NCBI GenBank assembly: GCA_016218045.1
Contig: JACRFB010000001.1
Location: 248,001 to 312,000 of the forward strand
Direction of reading: 5' to 3'
Source: Ignavibacteriota bacterium
GTDB taxonomy: Bacteria; Bacteroidota; Ignavibacteria; SZUA-365
Length of the DNA stretch: 64,000 bases
Position numbers and translations under genes: made by a program. This document shows positions 1 to 9,348 of this stretch, one piece after another. The notes under the pieces were generated by a model. It had not been told where the DNA came from. It did not search any database and saw only the letters and a program-made list of their open reading frames with translations. Every line of letters starts with the position of its first letter. Within the stretch, counting starts at the first letter, position 1.

Positions 1-95
1 TGATTGATGGGGAATAACTGTTGCTCAGTTGTGGTTTTTCGATCGCAAGGACGGTGTGATTGCACCACGAAGGATCCCGCGCCCGGCCTCGCTCT

Positions 96-809
96 TCACG
101 CCCGTGTTTCACGCTCAAGGAGACGCTCATACTCGAGCGGATGTTCGTGCCGTATCTCGTCTTCTGAAATCTGCCCGTGCCACCAAATCCAACTGGCGGG
201 AAATTTGTCGGGATTGTAGTGCACGTTGTAGAAATGCCACACCACAATCGCTGATATCGCCAGGATGGCTTCATCACTATGGGCGATATAGGCCATTCCG
301 ATTGCGATGTCCGGTAGCATGTTTCCGAAATACACGGGAAACCATAGGACCAATCCGGAGAACATCATTACGGGCAGACCCCAAAACACGGCGAAGTAAT
401 CGAACTTCTCTCGAAAGTTGAACCTGTCGTATCGAGGGAGTTCCTTTTGAAGGCCGAAATAGTACAACGACGTCTCCCACCAATCTCGAGCATCCTTCAT
501 TGTGGGAATCATCGGCCAGGCTTGTCGGATCCGACCCTTGTTCTGTATTAACAACTGAATGAGATAGACGATATGAGCGAGCCCGTCCAATATCATTGCC
601 ACGGCCGCGATACGATGGATCAGGCGCGCTACCGGCAAACCGCCCATTGCGGTATAGACCACATCGAGCCACCCGACTTCCGGAAAACGCATTGGGATGC
701 CGGTGATCGTCAGTAACGAAAAACTGCCGAGCAAAACCCAATGCTGGATTCGTTGCCCGAGAGTGAGACGAGTGAAATAGCGCTTAGAGGGATCGAGTCG
801 TGGTGACAT
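96..809 (-). CDS. Cytochrome b/b6-type membrane subunit
   Basis: This 237-residue polytopic inner-membrane protein resembles the haem-b subunits of formate dehydrogenase, thiosulfate reductase and Cbc-type complexes, which pass electrons between the quinone pool and a periplasmic partner. Histidines lie in hydrophobic contexts where b-haem ligands are expected: RIQHWVLLG near the N-terminus, RLIHRIAAV and GLAHIVYL in the middle, and VVWHFYNVHYN near the C-terminus. Four or five membrane helices are apparent. It follows the multihaem cytochrome c gene by about 70 bases on the same strand, so the two probably form one quinone:cytochrome c oxidoreductase. The direction of electron flow cannot be read from the sequence. 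The rest of any operon would lie left of the window; bases 1-95 hold no recognisable gene. Confidence 0.8.
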   Translation of the reverse strand: MSPRLDPSKRYFTRLTLGQRIQHWVLLGSFSLLTITGIPMRFPEVGWLDVVYTAMGGLPVARLIHRIAAVAMILDGLAHIVYLIQLLIQNKGRIRQAWPMIPTMKDARDWWETSLYYFGLQKELPRYDRFNFREKFDYFAVFWGLPVMMFSGLVLWFPVYFGNMLPDIAIGMAYIAHSDEAILAISAIVVWHFYNVHYNPDKFPASWIWWHGQISEDEIRHEHPLEYERLLERETRA

Positions 810-878
810 GTTCGTTGGTTGTTTGGAACCGGCCAGGTGGTGCGTCCAGCGGAATTCCTCTGGACGATGATAAGTCTG

Positions 879-1922
879 TCAGTCGATTAGGATTCGTTTC
901 GCCCAACGCAATCCGGGGCGAAGAGCACTGGCGAGCACACGGACGGAAGGTGCAAGAGCATTCAGCCAGGAAAGTATAAGACTTAGCCATCCGAATTTTT
1001 TCTGAATGTCGAGAATAATGCCAATCACCAGCATCAACATTGATCCCGCGGTCAGGGCATAGAAAAACAATTCTTCTAACCGCAGAATGGCGTCTTTTTC
1101 AATGCGAAGACCAAGGTGATTTGCGCCTGACATGGCGAAGTTCATCTGTGCTCCCGGATGGCATTCTCCCTGACCACACGTGCGGGAGATATTCCCCGGA
1201 GCGATGGTTGATCGAGCGCTATCACGAGGAAGCACAGAGTGCACGGAGTGGCAGTCCTGGCACACCGCTGTATTTTCTTCCCCGAATCGTATGGCCTTGT
1301 AGTGGAAGCTCCTCTTATACGACGCAACAGCTTCCGTGGTAACCTTGTTTCGGGCCATTAACGCGTGATCATCGTGACACGCGATGCACAGGTCCATTTT
1401 TTCACGGACTCCTATTGCTTTCACTGCCTTTGTTACGGCGTGCGCATCACCCTTGCCGTGGCAATGGAGGCATGCGGGAGCGCCAGGGTTCTTTCCCGTT
1501 AATCCGGCGCCATGCACGCTGACTCCATAGTCATGAAAAATGCTGGCATGTGAATATGGCTTCCCATTCTTCACAACATGACAGTCGCTTCCACATGTTG
1601 CACGCTGGCCGGGCTCTAACTCCGCATGAGGGTATTGCGTGATTGCCGGGTGGCAGTCGGTGCAATGAATTGTAGCATGAACTGAACCGGCATATGCGCT
1701 CGCATTGACCGACAGGTTTCGCGGTGCTGCAGTCGCGGACTCCCGGTATGAAAAATTCGCCAAACCGTGGCAACGCAAACAGGCCTGCGAATCGCCCGCT
1801 TTCAAGGAATGCGGCACCTCAAAAGCCTCACGCACAGCCGGACGCGGCTGCGCGGGAACAGAATACATCGCAAGGAACAGATGAAGTGGAAGTGTGACGG
1901 AGAGAAAGGTGCTGAACTTCAT
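879..1922 (-). CDS. Multihaem cytochrome c with C-terminal membrane anchor
   Basis: A 347-residue periplasmic multihaem cytochrome. I chose the ATG at 1922 because it gives a signal peptide (MKFSTFLSVTLPLHLFLAMY); an open frame continues upstream to 2003. There are five canonical CxxCH haem sites (CLRCH, CTDCH, CLHCH, CIACH, CQDCH) and two expanded ones, CGSDCH (CxxxCH) and CGQGECH (CxxxxCH), so up to seven haems. A hydrophobic helix near residues 285-310 (LFFYALTAGSMLMLVIGII) probably anchors it to the inner membrane. Many extra histidines could be distal ligands. The cytochrome b gene lies directly downstream, suggesting a membrane-bound quinol-cytochrome c complex for anaerobic or extracellular electron transfer. 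The specific partner is unknown. Confidence 0.82.
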   Translation of the reverse strand: MKFSTFLSVTLPLHLFLAMYSVPAQPRPAVREAFEVPHSLKAGDSQACLRCHGLANFSYRESATAAPRNLSVNASAYAGSVHATIHCTDCHPAITQYPHAELEPGQRATCGSDCHVVKNGKPYSHASIFHDYGVSVHGAGLTGKNPGAPACLHCHGKGDAHAVTKAVKAIGVREKMDLCIACHDDHALMARNKVTTEAVASYKRSFHYKAIRFGEENTAVCQDCHSVHSVLPRDSARSTIAPGNISRTCGQGECHPGAQMNFAMSGANHLGLRIEKDAILRLEELFFYALTAGSMLMLVIGIILDIQKKFGWLSLILSWLNALAPSVRVLASALRPGLRWAKRILID

Positions 1923-2215
1923 GACAATCCGTTGGCGGATTAACGGGTGCGTATTAAGTGGGGTGGCCTGAGTACTCAAATTCCTCGATGGCAAGGTGTT
2001 CAATTGATCAGATGCACGAATCCGTTATTGGATTCAGAACAAAAATAATATTTGCGATAAACAAATAACATCAATAGCATAAATGTATAGAGGAACTTAT
2101 TGTCGTGCAACGAAATCCGAAGGATGTCTCCTCCGTTCTATTGATTTCTCCCCGATTTCTGAAAAAATTGCTATTATGGTGGAATAATTCTGTGATAACG
2201 AATCAGGGATACGTC
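1923..2215. promoter_or_regulatory. AT-rich divergent promoter region
   Basis: About 290 bases between the divergent cytochrome c and hydrolase genes, with no credible gene. Positions 2035-2100 are clearly AT-rich against a GC-rich background. On the minus strand, bases 2040-2047 read TATTTTTG, which fits the Bacteroidota -7 consensus TAnnTTTG, about 120 bases before the cytochrome start. I could not find a well-spaced -33 element. A short inverted repeat, ATTTG-N7-CAAAT (2050-2066), overlaps this area and could be an operator. The hydrolase start at 2216 has AGGGA upstream. Confidence 0.35.
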
Positions 2216-4030
2216 ATGCGTCTGCGCTTGTACAGTCTCTTCATTTTGGTTTTTCTCGTGTGTATTACGGGCCATTCTCAGACCGCACGCGACACTCTGG
2301 TCTTGATGAATGACGGTGTAACGCTTGATGCCCTGTATGTGCTTCCCACAACTCCTGCGCCCACCGGCGGATTTCCCGCGCTCGTGTGGGTGCACGGATT
2401 CGCAGGATCCAAGGAGGAAAATCGCAGCTACGCACAAGCGTACGCCGCTCGGGGATATATTTGCGTCGCGTACAGCGTGCGCGGACAAGGGGCGTCCGGC
2501 GGTGAATTTGATTTCTTCACATCACCACGCGTCACCGCTGATCTCAAAGCATTTATCGATATGGCGGCTGCACTACCAGGTGCCAATCCGGAACGAGTCG
2601 GCGTGATAGGCGCATCACAGGGCGGGATACATGCTTGGTCGGCTGCGGCACACAATCTCGGTGCACGCGCGGTCGTGTCGATCATTGCAAACGGACGATT
2701 TGACGAGAACTGGCTTGAGAATAACGCCCTCAATTGGACATTCGCGTCAGCGATTGTTGCCGCAACGATCCGTTTTTCACCCGGTGCGAAGGATTCAGTG
2801 AATCGCGCAATAAGCACTGGGAATTACGCGTATTTGCGTTCGATGCTGGGCGGTTACACAACAACAGGACTCGAGTCCGCAACGTCGACGCCCACGCTTA
2901 TCCTGGTAAGTTATTTTGACGGATTCTTTAACCAGTCATCGGCACTGAAACAATTCGCGCGCATCGCGGGACCGAAACGTATTGTCACATATCCCGGAGG
3001 ACATGCTCTGCCATCGCACCCCATACAGCGCTCGTTTGTTACACAACTTCAGGATCGGTGGCTCGAATACTGGTTGAAAGACCAGATCGGACTCGGAAGT
3101 GTCGCCGGTTCGGACAGTGCTGTGATCATGTACGACGCGATAACAAATCTGCCCCATGTGTATTCACTTCGAGATTCGGCCATTTGGCTCGGTACATCGG
3201 CGCCATTGCCCGGCAATATCTCTCCGCGGACATTTTACCCCTCCAACGGAGTACTCGAGTTATCAGCTCCGACAGCCTCCGAAACACGAACCATCTCGTA
3301 CTCGCGCGTGACGGGCTCAACACCACTCGTATACCGTTCCGAACCGCTTGCGCAGGACATGGTCCTGGGAGGTCGGCCATGCGAGGTCCAGATCATGGCC
3401 AACGGGTCCGGTGCGTCGTATCAGGTGGTCGCAAACCTGTACGATTTTGATCCGGCAACCGGCAAAAGCGCTCAACTCGCGCGCGGGCATTATCAGGTTG
3501 CGTCAAACACCTCCGGAGACGAAAGACTACGGTTTGCCCTGACTTCCGTTGCGGCAACGATCCGTGCGGGACATAGGCTAGAGCTTCGTATTCACGGCGG
3601 CATGGCCCTGTTTCCCGGCGCAAACGATTTCGGGAACTACGTGCTCGGACCTGTGGACCCGTCCACAAACACGGTGTATCTCGGCGGTACCGATCCCAGC
3701 AATCTGACAGTCTACACCATTACCGGGCCCACAGGCATTGATGCATCGGCGCAGCTTCCAAACACGCCGCAATTGGGCGTTCATCCCAACCCCGTTGGAT
3801 TAACGGCGTCCCCTTGGGTAACCGTTACGCTGCCATTTGCACAATCCGACATCTTCCAGCTCGAATTGTACGATGCACTCGGGAGACGCATGACGCACTC
3901 GATACAATCAGATTCTCGATTGCCATCAACAATCCAAATCAACACCACCTCCCTCTCGAATGGAATCTATACGGTGTTAGTCCGGACTCGAGACACATGG
4001 ACATCAGGTCGAATCATTATCGCACGCTGA
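2216..4030 (+). CDS. Secreted X-Pro-peptidase-like alpha/beta hydrolase with T9SS tail
   Basis: The ATG at 2216 gives a 604-residue protein with signal peptide (MRLRLYSLFILVFLVCITG) and AGGGA eight bases upstream; an open frame extends further upstream without support. The catalytic domain is an S15/CocE-like alpha/beta hydrolase: oxyanion region VWVHGFAGSK, nucleophile elbow GASQGG, acid in SYFDGF and histidine in GGHALP. A PepX_C-like beta domain follows (from about PRTFYPSNG, through PCEVQIMANGSG). The last 80 or so residues are a type IX secretion sorting tail (HPNPVG ... LYDALGRRM ... NGIYTVLVRT). It is therefore probably exported through T9SS and surface-bound or released. The substrate, whether a dipeptidyl-proline peptide, an ester or another acyl compound, cannot be told. 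Confidence 0.82.
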   Translation: MRLRLYSLFILVFLVCITGHSQTARDTLVLMNDGVTLDALYVLPTTPAPTGGFPALVWVHGFAGSKEENRSYAQAYAARGYICVAYSVRGQGASGGEFDFFTSPRVTADLKAFIDMAAALPGANPERVGVIGASQGGIHAWSAAAHNLGARAVVSIIANGRFDENWLENNALNWTFASAIVAATIRFSPGAKDSVNRAISTGNYAYLRSMLGGYTTTGLESATSTPTLILVSYFDGFFNQSSALKQFARIAGPKRIVTYPGGHALPSHPIQRSFVTQLQDRWLEYWLKDQIGLGSVAGSDSAVIMYDAITNLPHVYSLRDSAIWLGTSAPLPGNISPRTFYPSNGVLELSAPTASETRTISYSRVTGSTPLVYRSEPLAQDMVLGGRPCEVQIMANGSGASYQVVANLYDFDPATGKSAQLARGHYQVASNTSGDERLRFALTSVAATIRAGHRLELRIHGGMALFPGANDFGNYVLGPVDPSTNTVYLGGTDPSNLTVYTITGPTGIDASAQLPNTPQLGVHPNPVGLTASPWVTVTLPFAQSDIFQLELYDALGRRMTHSIQSDSRLPSTIQINTTSLSNGIYTVLVRTRDTWTSGRIIIAR

Positions 4031-4061
4031 TGATCAGCCGATACGTTTCGACGTTTCTAAA

Positions 4062-4949
4062 CTACCACCGTACGTAAAGAGCGAGTCCCGTTCCGCGCGC
4101 CGTAAGCACCGGCGCGAATGTCATGTTTACGCCGGTCGTCTGCTCGGGTTCTCTCTGCTGGCTGATCTTCACAACAGCGGTCCCGATTCCATACCCAACT
4201 GCCGCACCCAGGAACACATCCGACGCCCAGTGTTTTGAGGCCACCATGCGTTGCGCGGCCGTTAGGCTGGCCAGCGAGTACAGCACTATGGTCGCAACAG
4301 GATGATCGATTCGCGATGAAAGCACGGATGATACAGCGAAGGCAACGGTTGAATGCCCCGAGGGAAACGACGTATGCTCTGTATCGAATTGAAGTGGACG
4401 AAACATCCTCGGGCCTTCACCGACGTAAGGACGGCTTCGACCGCTGAGTGATTTTACCGCTGTGGTGATCAGCCCGGCGTACAATACAGCACTCAGGGTT
4501 AGCCGGCCCAACTCTCGGAGAGACCTATCTCCTGTTACGATACCACACATCCATATTCCACCGCCCAAGGCCCCTGCAATACGAACATCACCGTAAAGCT
4601 GCCCAACGGCGAACACGCCGCCAGCACCGTTCCACCCCTGAGCTGTAATCCGCTCCTGTATCGCCTCGTCCTGTGCGAAGAGAACCGCCACACCCCCGGC
4701 CACGGCACCGACAGAGAGAGCGTCACTCGCGCTGAGATTCATTACGCCTTGGAGAAGTGATGAACCGTCGTTGATAGTTGCTCGCAAGTCTGCGGCTACT
4801 ATTCCGAATCCGGATTCATCCATGGCTTTTGAATCGATCCACGCCTTTGTTAAACGTCCGGGTACAACTGACTGTGGTTGGCCCACCGCGACAAGAGCAA
4901 CGTGAAATACACATGCTGCCACTATTCGATACAGTCGACCTGAGATCAT
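4062..4949 (-). CDS. PAP2-family phosphatase
   Basis: A 295-residue protein with a probable signal or first membrane helix (RIVAACVFHVALVAVG). The three PAP2 phosphatase motifs are present: KSLSGRSRP (KxxxxxxRP), PSGHS, and RMVASKHWASD (RxxxxxHxxxD). Several hydrophobic helices surround them, as in undecaprenyl-diphosphate or phosphatidylglycerophosphate phosphatases and secreted acid phosphatases. Activity on a lipid phosphate at the periplasmic face is the usual role; the substrate is unassigned. The gene is convergent with the preceding hydrolase (31-base gap) and stands alone on its strand. Confidence 0.82.
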   Translation of the reverse strand: MISGRLYRIVAACVFHVALVAVGQPQSVVPGRLTKAWIDSKAMDESGFGIVAADLRATINDGSSLLQGVMNLSASDALSVGAVAGGVAVLFAQDEAIQERITAQGWNGAGGVFAVGQLYGDVRIAGALGGGIWMCGIVTGDRSLRELGRLTLSAVLYAGLITTAVKSLSGRSRPYVGEGPRMFRPLQFDTEHTSFPSGHSTVAFAVSSVLSSRIDHPVATIVLYSLASLTAAQRMVASKHWASDVFLGAAVGYGIGTAVVKISQQREPEQTTGVNMTFAPVLTARGTGLALYVRW

Positions 4950-5033
4950 AGAATCAAGCTAAGAAATATCCTGTCTTTATCCTTCTGCCACCGATGCGCA
5001 AATTTCTGAGCCACAGCGCACAGCGGTCCATGG

Positions 5034-5067
5034 GAAAAAGGCAGAGGCCCGCCGCTTGGCGGGCCTC
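5034..5067 (-). terminator. Intrinsic terminator of the small heat-shock gene
   Basis: A perfect 10-bp GC-rich stem (GAGGCCCGCC, 5044-5053, pairing with 5058-5067) with a GCTT loop lies just beyond the stop at 5097. Read leftwards it is followed by TGCCTTTTTC, the T-rich tract expected for factor-independent termination. Confidence 0.8.
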
Positions 5068-5096
5068 CGTGTGAGGCGGGTTTATAGAGGGAATCC

Positions 5097-5537
5097 TTAG
5101 TTGATCGAGATTTGCCGCGGCTTCACTTCTTCGGCTTTCGGCACAGCGACGGTGAGCACACCGTCCGAATATGTCGCGGAAATCTTCTCAGCGTTCACTG
5201 CTGTTGGGAATGTGAATGAACGGTAGAACTTTCCGGTAAGACGTTCGATGCGATGCACCGTCACGTCCTTCTTCTCCTCCAACATTTTGCGCTCGCCACT
5301 CACGCTGAGCGTATTGTCGGCGAAACTCATTTTGACCTGGTTACGATCGATGCCGGGGATGTCGAAGAACAAGGTGTAACTGTCGGCATCTTCCGTGATA
5401 TCAACAACTGGTGACCAGACCGCCGACTCATAGTCTTCGTCGCGGCGTGCACGCGGTGCGACCGTATTAAAGAGACGGTTCACTTCGCGCTGCAGATTCA
5501 TAAAATCGTTCATCGGGGTCCAACGTGTGAGTGTCAT
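5097..5537 (-). CDS. Small heat-shock protein, Hsp20/alpha-crystallin family
   Basis: An ATP-independent holdase chaperone that binds unfolding proteins and hands them to the DnaK/ClpB machinery. The ATG at 5537 gives 146 residues and has AGGAG eight bases upstream; the open frame runs to 5570 but has no comparable site there. The alpha-crystallin domain spans about residues 40-140 (from SPVVDITEDADSYTLFFDI), with the conserved DGVLTVAVPK strand and a C-terminal I-x-I motif (QISIN) used in oligomer assembly. The gene is divergent from the J-protein-clpB pair, so the intergenic space probably carries heat-responsive promoters for both sides. Its start overlaps the stop of a 19-codon leader frame. 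Confidence 0.93.
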   Translation of the reverse strand: MTLTRWTPMNDFMNLQREVNRLFNTVAPRARRDEDYESAVWSPVVDITEDADSYTLFFDIPGIDRNQVKMSFADNTLSVSGERKMLEEKKDVTVHRIERLTGKFYRSFTFPTAVNAEKISATYSDGVLTVAVPKAEEVKPRQISIN

Positions 5538-5593
5538 GGCGTGATCTCCTGTACTGTGTAGTTCGAACACTTGTGTTTCGTGTGGTCGTTCAT
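5534..5593 (-). CDS. Putative 19-residue leader peptide coupled to hsp20
   Basis: A short frame encoding MNDHTKHKCSNYTVQEITP starts at ATG 5591-5593 with its own AGGAG about ten bases upstream. It ends in TGA overlapping the hsp20 ATG (ATGA, 5534-5537). The arrangement of two ribosome sites and a stop/start overlap is typical of translational coupling. The peptide resembles nothing I know, and the open frame continues upstream, so this may be chance. It is reported because both signals are visible. Confidence 0.35.
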   Translation of the reverse strand: MNDHTKHKCSNYTVQEITP

Positions 5594-5829
5594 GATGTTA
5601 TCATCTCCTGTGCCAATCAAAATTTTCGGCAAATACACCGTGCGGAAATCGGATATCTGATATTCTGTCATTCCCGGCTGACGCACCGTGTGCCGAAATA
5701 TCCGAGGCTCTGCCAGAAATTCGGACACCACATTGCCAAATTTGTCGAAAGACCACGACTTGGGCTTGCGGTACGGGCTTTGCTGAGAAAATTGTTCGGC
5801 ACACGCAGCCGACCGAAGGAGCATCAACA
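5594..5829. promoter_or_regulatory. Divergent hsp20 / dnaJ-clpB promoter region
   Basis: 236 bases between the hsp20 leader and the J-protein gene. I found no CIRCE element (TTAGCACTC-N9-GAGTGCTAA) and no clear sigma-32 or TAnnTTTG promoter. The region must hold the promoters of both chaperone transcripts, but the elements cannot be assigned by eye. The J-protein start at 5830 has a good AGGAG at -12. Confidence 0.35.
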
Positions 5830-6600
5830 ATGAAACAGAAGGATTACTACAAAACACTTGGAGTGAACGAGACGGCAGGGCCTGACGAAATAAAGAAGGC
5901 ATACCGTCAACTGGCCAAAGAATGCCACCCCGATCACAACCCCGGCGATACGGCTGCTGAAGAACGGTTTAAAGAGGTGAATGAGGCCTATGAGGTGATC
6001 GGGGATCCTGAAAAGCGAAAACGATATGACGAATTACGACAGTACAGTGAACACGGCAGCAGCGACACACGGCAGATGTCGTACGAGGAGTTCATCAGGC
6101 GCTTTGGTGGGCAGCAAGCACGAGGAGGAAATGATGCCGACGAGTTCACGTGGGGATTCGGCAGTTCCTCACTCGACGACATTTTCGTGAATCTTTTCGG
6201 ATCGACACCGTATAGTCGCCGGCAACGATCAACCAGAACAACTAAGAATGTGCACAGCACCACGAGTACCGACAATGATGGTCCCGTACCGACGGCTGAT
6301 TCCTTTTTCAAGAAAAAAGGGAACGATGCTTACGTGGATGTTGATGTAAACATTGCACAGTCACTTCTCGGTTCTAAGATTCGCGTCCGAACACCATCCG
6401 GGAAAAGTGTGCATGTTCGCATTCCTCCTGGTACGCAGCCGGGAGCAGTCCTTCGCGTGCGAGGTATGGGCTACCCCTCCGGGTATGGCGGTACAGGCGA
6501 TCTGTACATTCGCACCCAGCTCATTGTGCCCGCTCACTTGACAGAGGAACAACAGAGTCTGGTCAAGGAATTTGCGGCAGCGCTCGGTCTGAAATATTAA
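5830..6600 (+). CDS. CbpA-like J-domain co-chaperone
   Basis: A 256-residue DnaJ-class protein that would stimulate DnaK ATPase and deliver clients. The J domain covers residues 5-70, with the HPD motif at about residues 33-35 (ECHPDHN). A low-complexity linker rich in Ser, Thr and Arg follows (residues 75-160). The C-terminal substrate-binding part is about residues 165-250 ([17 protein letters not shown], then [12 protein letters not shown]). There is no CxxCxGxG zinc-finger repeat, so it belongs with CbpA-type rather than canonical DnaJ proteins. At 256 residues it is also shorter than CbpA (about 305), suggesting a reduced C-terminal region. It starts downstream of AGGAG, and clpB begins 24 bases after its stop, so the two are probably co-transcribed. 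Confidence 0.9.
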   Translation: MKQKDYYKTLGVNETAGPDEIKKAYRQLAKECHPDHNPGDTAAEERFKEVNEAYEVIGDPEKRKRYDELRQYSEHGSSDTRQMSYEEFIRRFGGQQARGGNDADEFTWGFGSSSLDDIFVNLFGSTPYSRRQRSTRTTKNVHSTTSTDNDGPVPTADSFFKKKGNDAYVDVDVNIAQSLLGSKIRVRTPSGKSVHVRIPPGTQPGAVLRVRGMGYPSGYGGTGDLYIRTQLIVPAHLTEEQQSLVKEFAAALGLKY

Positions 6601-6624
6601 GAAATCAAGTCGAGATGAATAGTT

Positions 6625-9243
6625 ATGACAATGGATAAGTTCACAGTAAAAGCGCAGGAAGCCATTGTATCCGCACAGAACCTGGCGGCCTCGCGCAGTC
6701 ATCAGCAGATAGAACCCCTTCACTTGCTCCACGCATTGCTCGAGGACAGTGATGGTGTCCCTGCCGCAGTGCTTCAGAAAGCTGGTGGGAATATTCCAGC
6801 GACACGCTCGCGTATCGATCAAGAACTACTCACGATACCGGCAGTGTACGGCGCGGAACGGGGGCGAGTGGTTCTGAGTCCGCCGACTGAGCAGACACTC
6901 CGGAATGCAGAGCAGGAAATGCGACTCTTCCACGACGAATACATCAGCACCGAACATTTACTGCTCGGAATCGCCGGACTCACTGGTTCCCAGGCCGGCC
7001 GCCTTCTCGCTGAACAAGGTCTCTCACACGACGCAACGCTCAAGGCGCTGCAATCGATACGCGGCACACAGCGAGTCACGGATCAGAGTCCGGAGGAGAA
7101 ATACCGGGCCTTGCAGCGTTTCGGTCGTGATCTCACTGAAGCGGCCCGGCGCGGAAAACTCGATCCCGTAATTGGTCGAGACGAAGAGATCCGGCGATCG
7201 ATACAGGTATTATCTCGACGCACGAAGAACAATCCCGTGCTCGTCGGTGATCCTGGAGTTGGCAAGACAGCGCTTGTCGAGGGTATCGCCCTGAGAATTG
7301 CCGCAGGCGACGTCCCCGAAGGTCTTCGCGAGAAAACGGTTTTCCAACTCGATCTCGGGGCGTTGATCGCCGGAGCAAAATTTCGCGGAGAGTTTGAAGA
7401 ACGCCTCAAAGCCGTTTTGAAAGAAATCACCGAGTCTGAGGGGCGCATTATTCTGTTCGTTGATGAACTGCATACCATAGTCGGTGCAGGTGCGGCCGAA
7501 GGTGCAATGGATGCAGGCAACATGCTGAAGCCTCTGCTCGCAAGGGGTGAATTGCGGATGATCGGAGCGACTACTTTGGACGAATACCGCAAACACATCG
7601 AAAAAGATAAGGCGCTCGAACGGCGCTTCCAGCCCGTGCTCGTCGGCGAGCCCTCCGTCGAAGACACGGTATCGATATTGCGCGGACTGAAGGAACGATA
7701 CGAGCTGCACCATGGCGTCCGCATCGCGGATGCAGCTCTTGTTGCGGCTGCTACACTTTCGCAGCGTTATATCATAGAACGCTTCCTGCCTGACAAAGCA
7801 ATCGATCTGATTGACGAGGCAGCCGCGAAGCTTCGTACAGAAATAGACTCAGTTCCGGAGGAAATGGACGAGATCGGACGCCGCGTTCAGCAACTGGAAA
7901 TTGAATCTGTCGCCTTGCGAAAGGAGAGTGACAGCGCATCGCAAGAAAGGCTGGCACGAATAGCGGCCGAACTTGCCGACCTCAAGGAGCAGCATGCGGC
8001 TCTAAAAGGCCGTTGGGAGCTCGAGAAAAGTGAAATCCAGAATATCCGCGGACTGAAGGAGGCCGTGGAGGTCTTGCGATTCGAATCCGAAAAGGCGGAG
8101 CGCGCAGGAGATTACAACCGCGCTGCGGAACTGAAATACGGTCGGCTCCCTGAATTGGAGAAGCAACTTGCAGCTTCAAACTCCAAGCTTGCTGCCCTCC
8201 ATGCAGGAGGCTCGTTGTTAAAGGAGGAGGTGGAAGAACGGGATATCGCCGATGTCGTGGCGCGGTGGACCGGCATCCCAGTGGCGCGAATGATGGAAAG
8301 TGAGCGCGAGAAGATCATCCGCATGCCGGAGCGCCTGCGTGAACGAGTCATCGGCCAGGAGGATGCTGTTGCAGCCGTGTCCGAAGCTGTCTTGCGTGCA
8401 CGCGCAGGAATGAGCGACGAACGACGCCCGATTGGGAGCTTCATCTTTCTGGGACCGACAGGGGTTGGTAAAACAGAACTCGCGCGCGCACTCGCTGAAT
8501 TTCTCTTCGACGACGAGAATGCAGTCGTGAGAATTGACATGTCGGAATACATGGAACAGTTTAACGTATCGCGTCTGATTGGTGCTCCACCGGGATACGT
8601 GGGGTACGATGAGGGTGGACAGCTCACGGAAGCTGTACGGCGCAGGCCCTATTCCGTGATACTTCTTGACGAAATTGAGAAGGCGCATCCCGACATTTTT
8701 AACGTCCTGTTACAGGTACTCGACGATGGCCGCCTCACTGATGGAAAGGGTCACATTGTCGATTTCAAGAATACGATCGTGATTATGACCTCGAATCTGG
8801 GAGCCGAGCTCTTGGTGGAACGCTACCGGAATGCCATGGAGACTCAACGTGGTATCGTGGAGGAGGAGACACGACGCGATATTCTTGCGCTGCTACAAAA
8901 ATCAATGCGACCCGAATTTCTGAACCGCATCGATGATGTCCTCGTCTTCCATCCGCTCTCGAAAGGTGATCTGCACCGCATCGTTGATGTGCAATTCGAA
9001 CGTCTGGTCCGCGCAGCGCTTCAGCGCCAATCACTCGACGCCGAATTATCGCCCCGCGCAAAGGATTACCTTGCGAGCAAGGGTTTTGATCCGGTTTTCG
9101 GTGCTCGCCCGCTGAAACGACTTATTATGCGAGAAGTTGTCAACGCAATTTCCACACTCATCATGCGCGGATCGTTGATTGCGGGGATGAAGGTAAACGT
9201 TGACGTGGGAACGGATGGTCTGACATTCGAAAGCGGAATGTAG
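6625..9243 (+). CDS. clpB: ATP-dependent disaggregase ClpB
   Basis: The Hsp104-class AAA+ disaggregase that extracts proteins from aggregates with DnaK. The 872-residue length is usual. The N-terminal Clp-N repeat domain ([13 protein letters not shown]) leads to AAA module 1, with Walker A GDPGVGKT at about residues 208-215 and Walker [11 protein letters not shown]. The ClpB-specific coiled-coil M domain occupies about residues 400-530. AAA module 2 has Walker A GPTGVGKT at about 610-617 and Walker [12 protein letters not shown], then the D2-small domain. The M domain separates it from ClpA and ClpC. An ATG at 6631 is an alternative start. It is the second gene of a J-protein-clpB unit opposite hsp20, a compact stress-response island. 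Confidence 0.96.
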   Translation: MTMDKFTVKAQEAIVSAQNLAASRSHQQIEPLHLLHALLEDSDGVPAAVLQKAGGNIPATRSRIDQELLTIPAVYGAERGRVVLSPPTEQTLRNAEQEMRLFHDEYISTEHLLLGIAGLTGSQAGRLLAEQGLSHDATLKALQSIRGTQRVTDQSPEEKYRALQRFGRDLTEAARRGKLDPVIGRDEEIRRSIQVLSRRTKNNPVLVGDPGVGKTALVEGIALRIAAGDVPEGLREKTVFQLDLGALIAGAKFRGEFEERLKAVLKEITESEGRIILFVDELHTIVGAGAAEGAMDAGNMLKPLLARGELRMIGATTLDEYRKHIEKDKALERRFQPVLVGEPSVEDTVSILRGLKERYELHHGVRIADAALVAAATLSQRYIIERFLPDKAIDLIDEAAAKLRTEIDSVPEEMDEIGRRVQQLEIESVALRKESDSASQERLARIAAELADLKEQHAALKGRWELEKSEIQNIRGLKEAVEVLRFESEKAERAGDYNRAAELKYGRLPELEKQLAASNSKLAALHAGGSLLKEEVEERDIADVVARWTGIPVARMMESEREKIIRMPERLRERVIGQEDAVAAVSEAVLRARAGMSDERRPIGSFIFLGPTGVGKTELARALAEFLFDDENAVVRIDMSEYMEQFNVSRLIGAPPGYVGYDEGGQLTEAVRRRPYSVILLDEIEKAHPDIFNVLLQVLDDGRLTDGKGHIVDFKNTIVIMTSNLGAELLVERYRNAMETQRGIVEEETRRDILALLQKSMRPEFLNRIDDVLVFHPLSKGDLHRIVDVQFERLVRAALQRQSLDAELSPRAKDYLASKGFDPVFGARPLKRLIMREVVNAISTLIMRGSLIAGMKVNVDVGTDGLTFESGM

Positions 9244-9348
9244 CCGGATCGCTGCGCATTTCATCCCTGTGAGATTCCTCGGGATCGTTCCTGTTTTCCC
9301 TTCTCGAAACGCGTGTACATTGAGATTATCAACAACGATGGGCTGACA

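Noticed and set aside
5534-5902. A 122-codon minus-strand frame upstream of hsp20
   Set aside because: Its 5' part overlaps the start of the J-protein gene and the divergent promoter. Only the last 19 codons, which have their own ribosome site, are reported, as a low-confidence leader.
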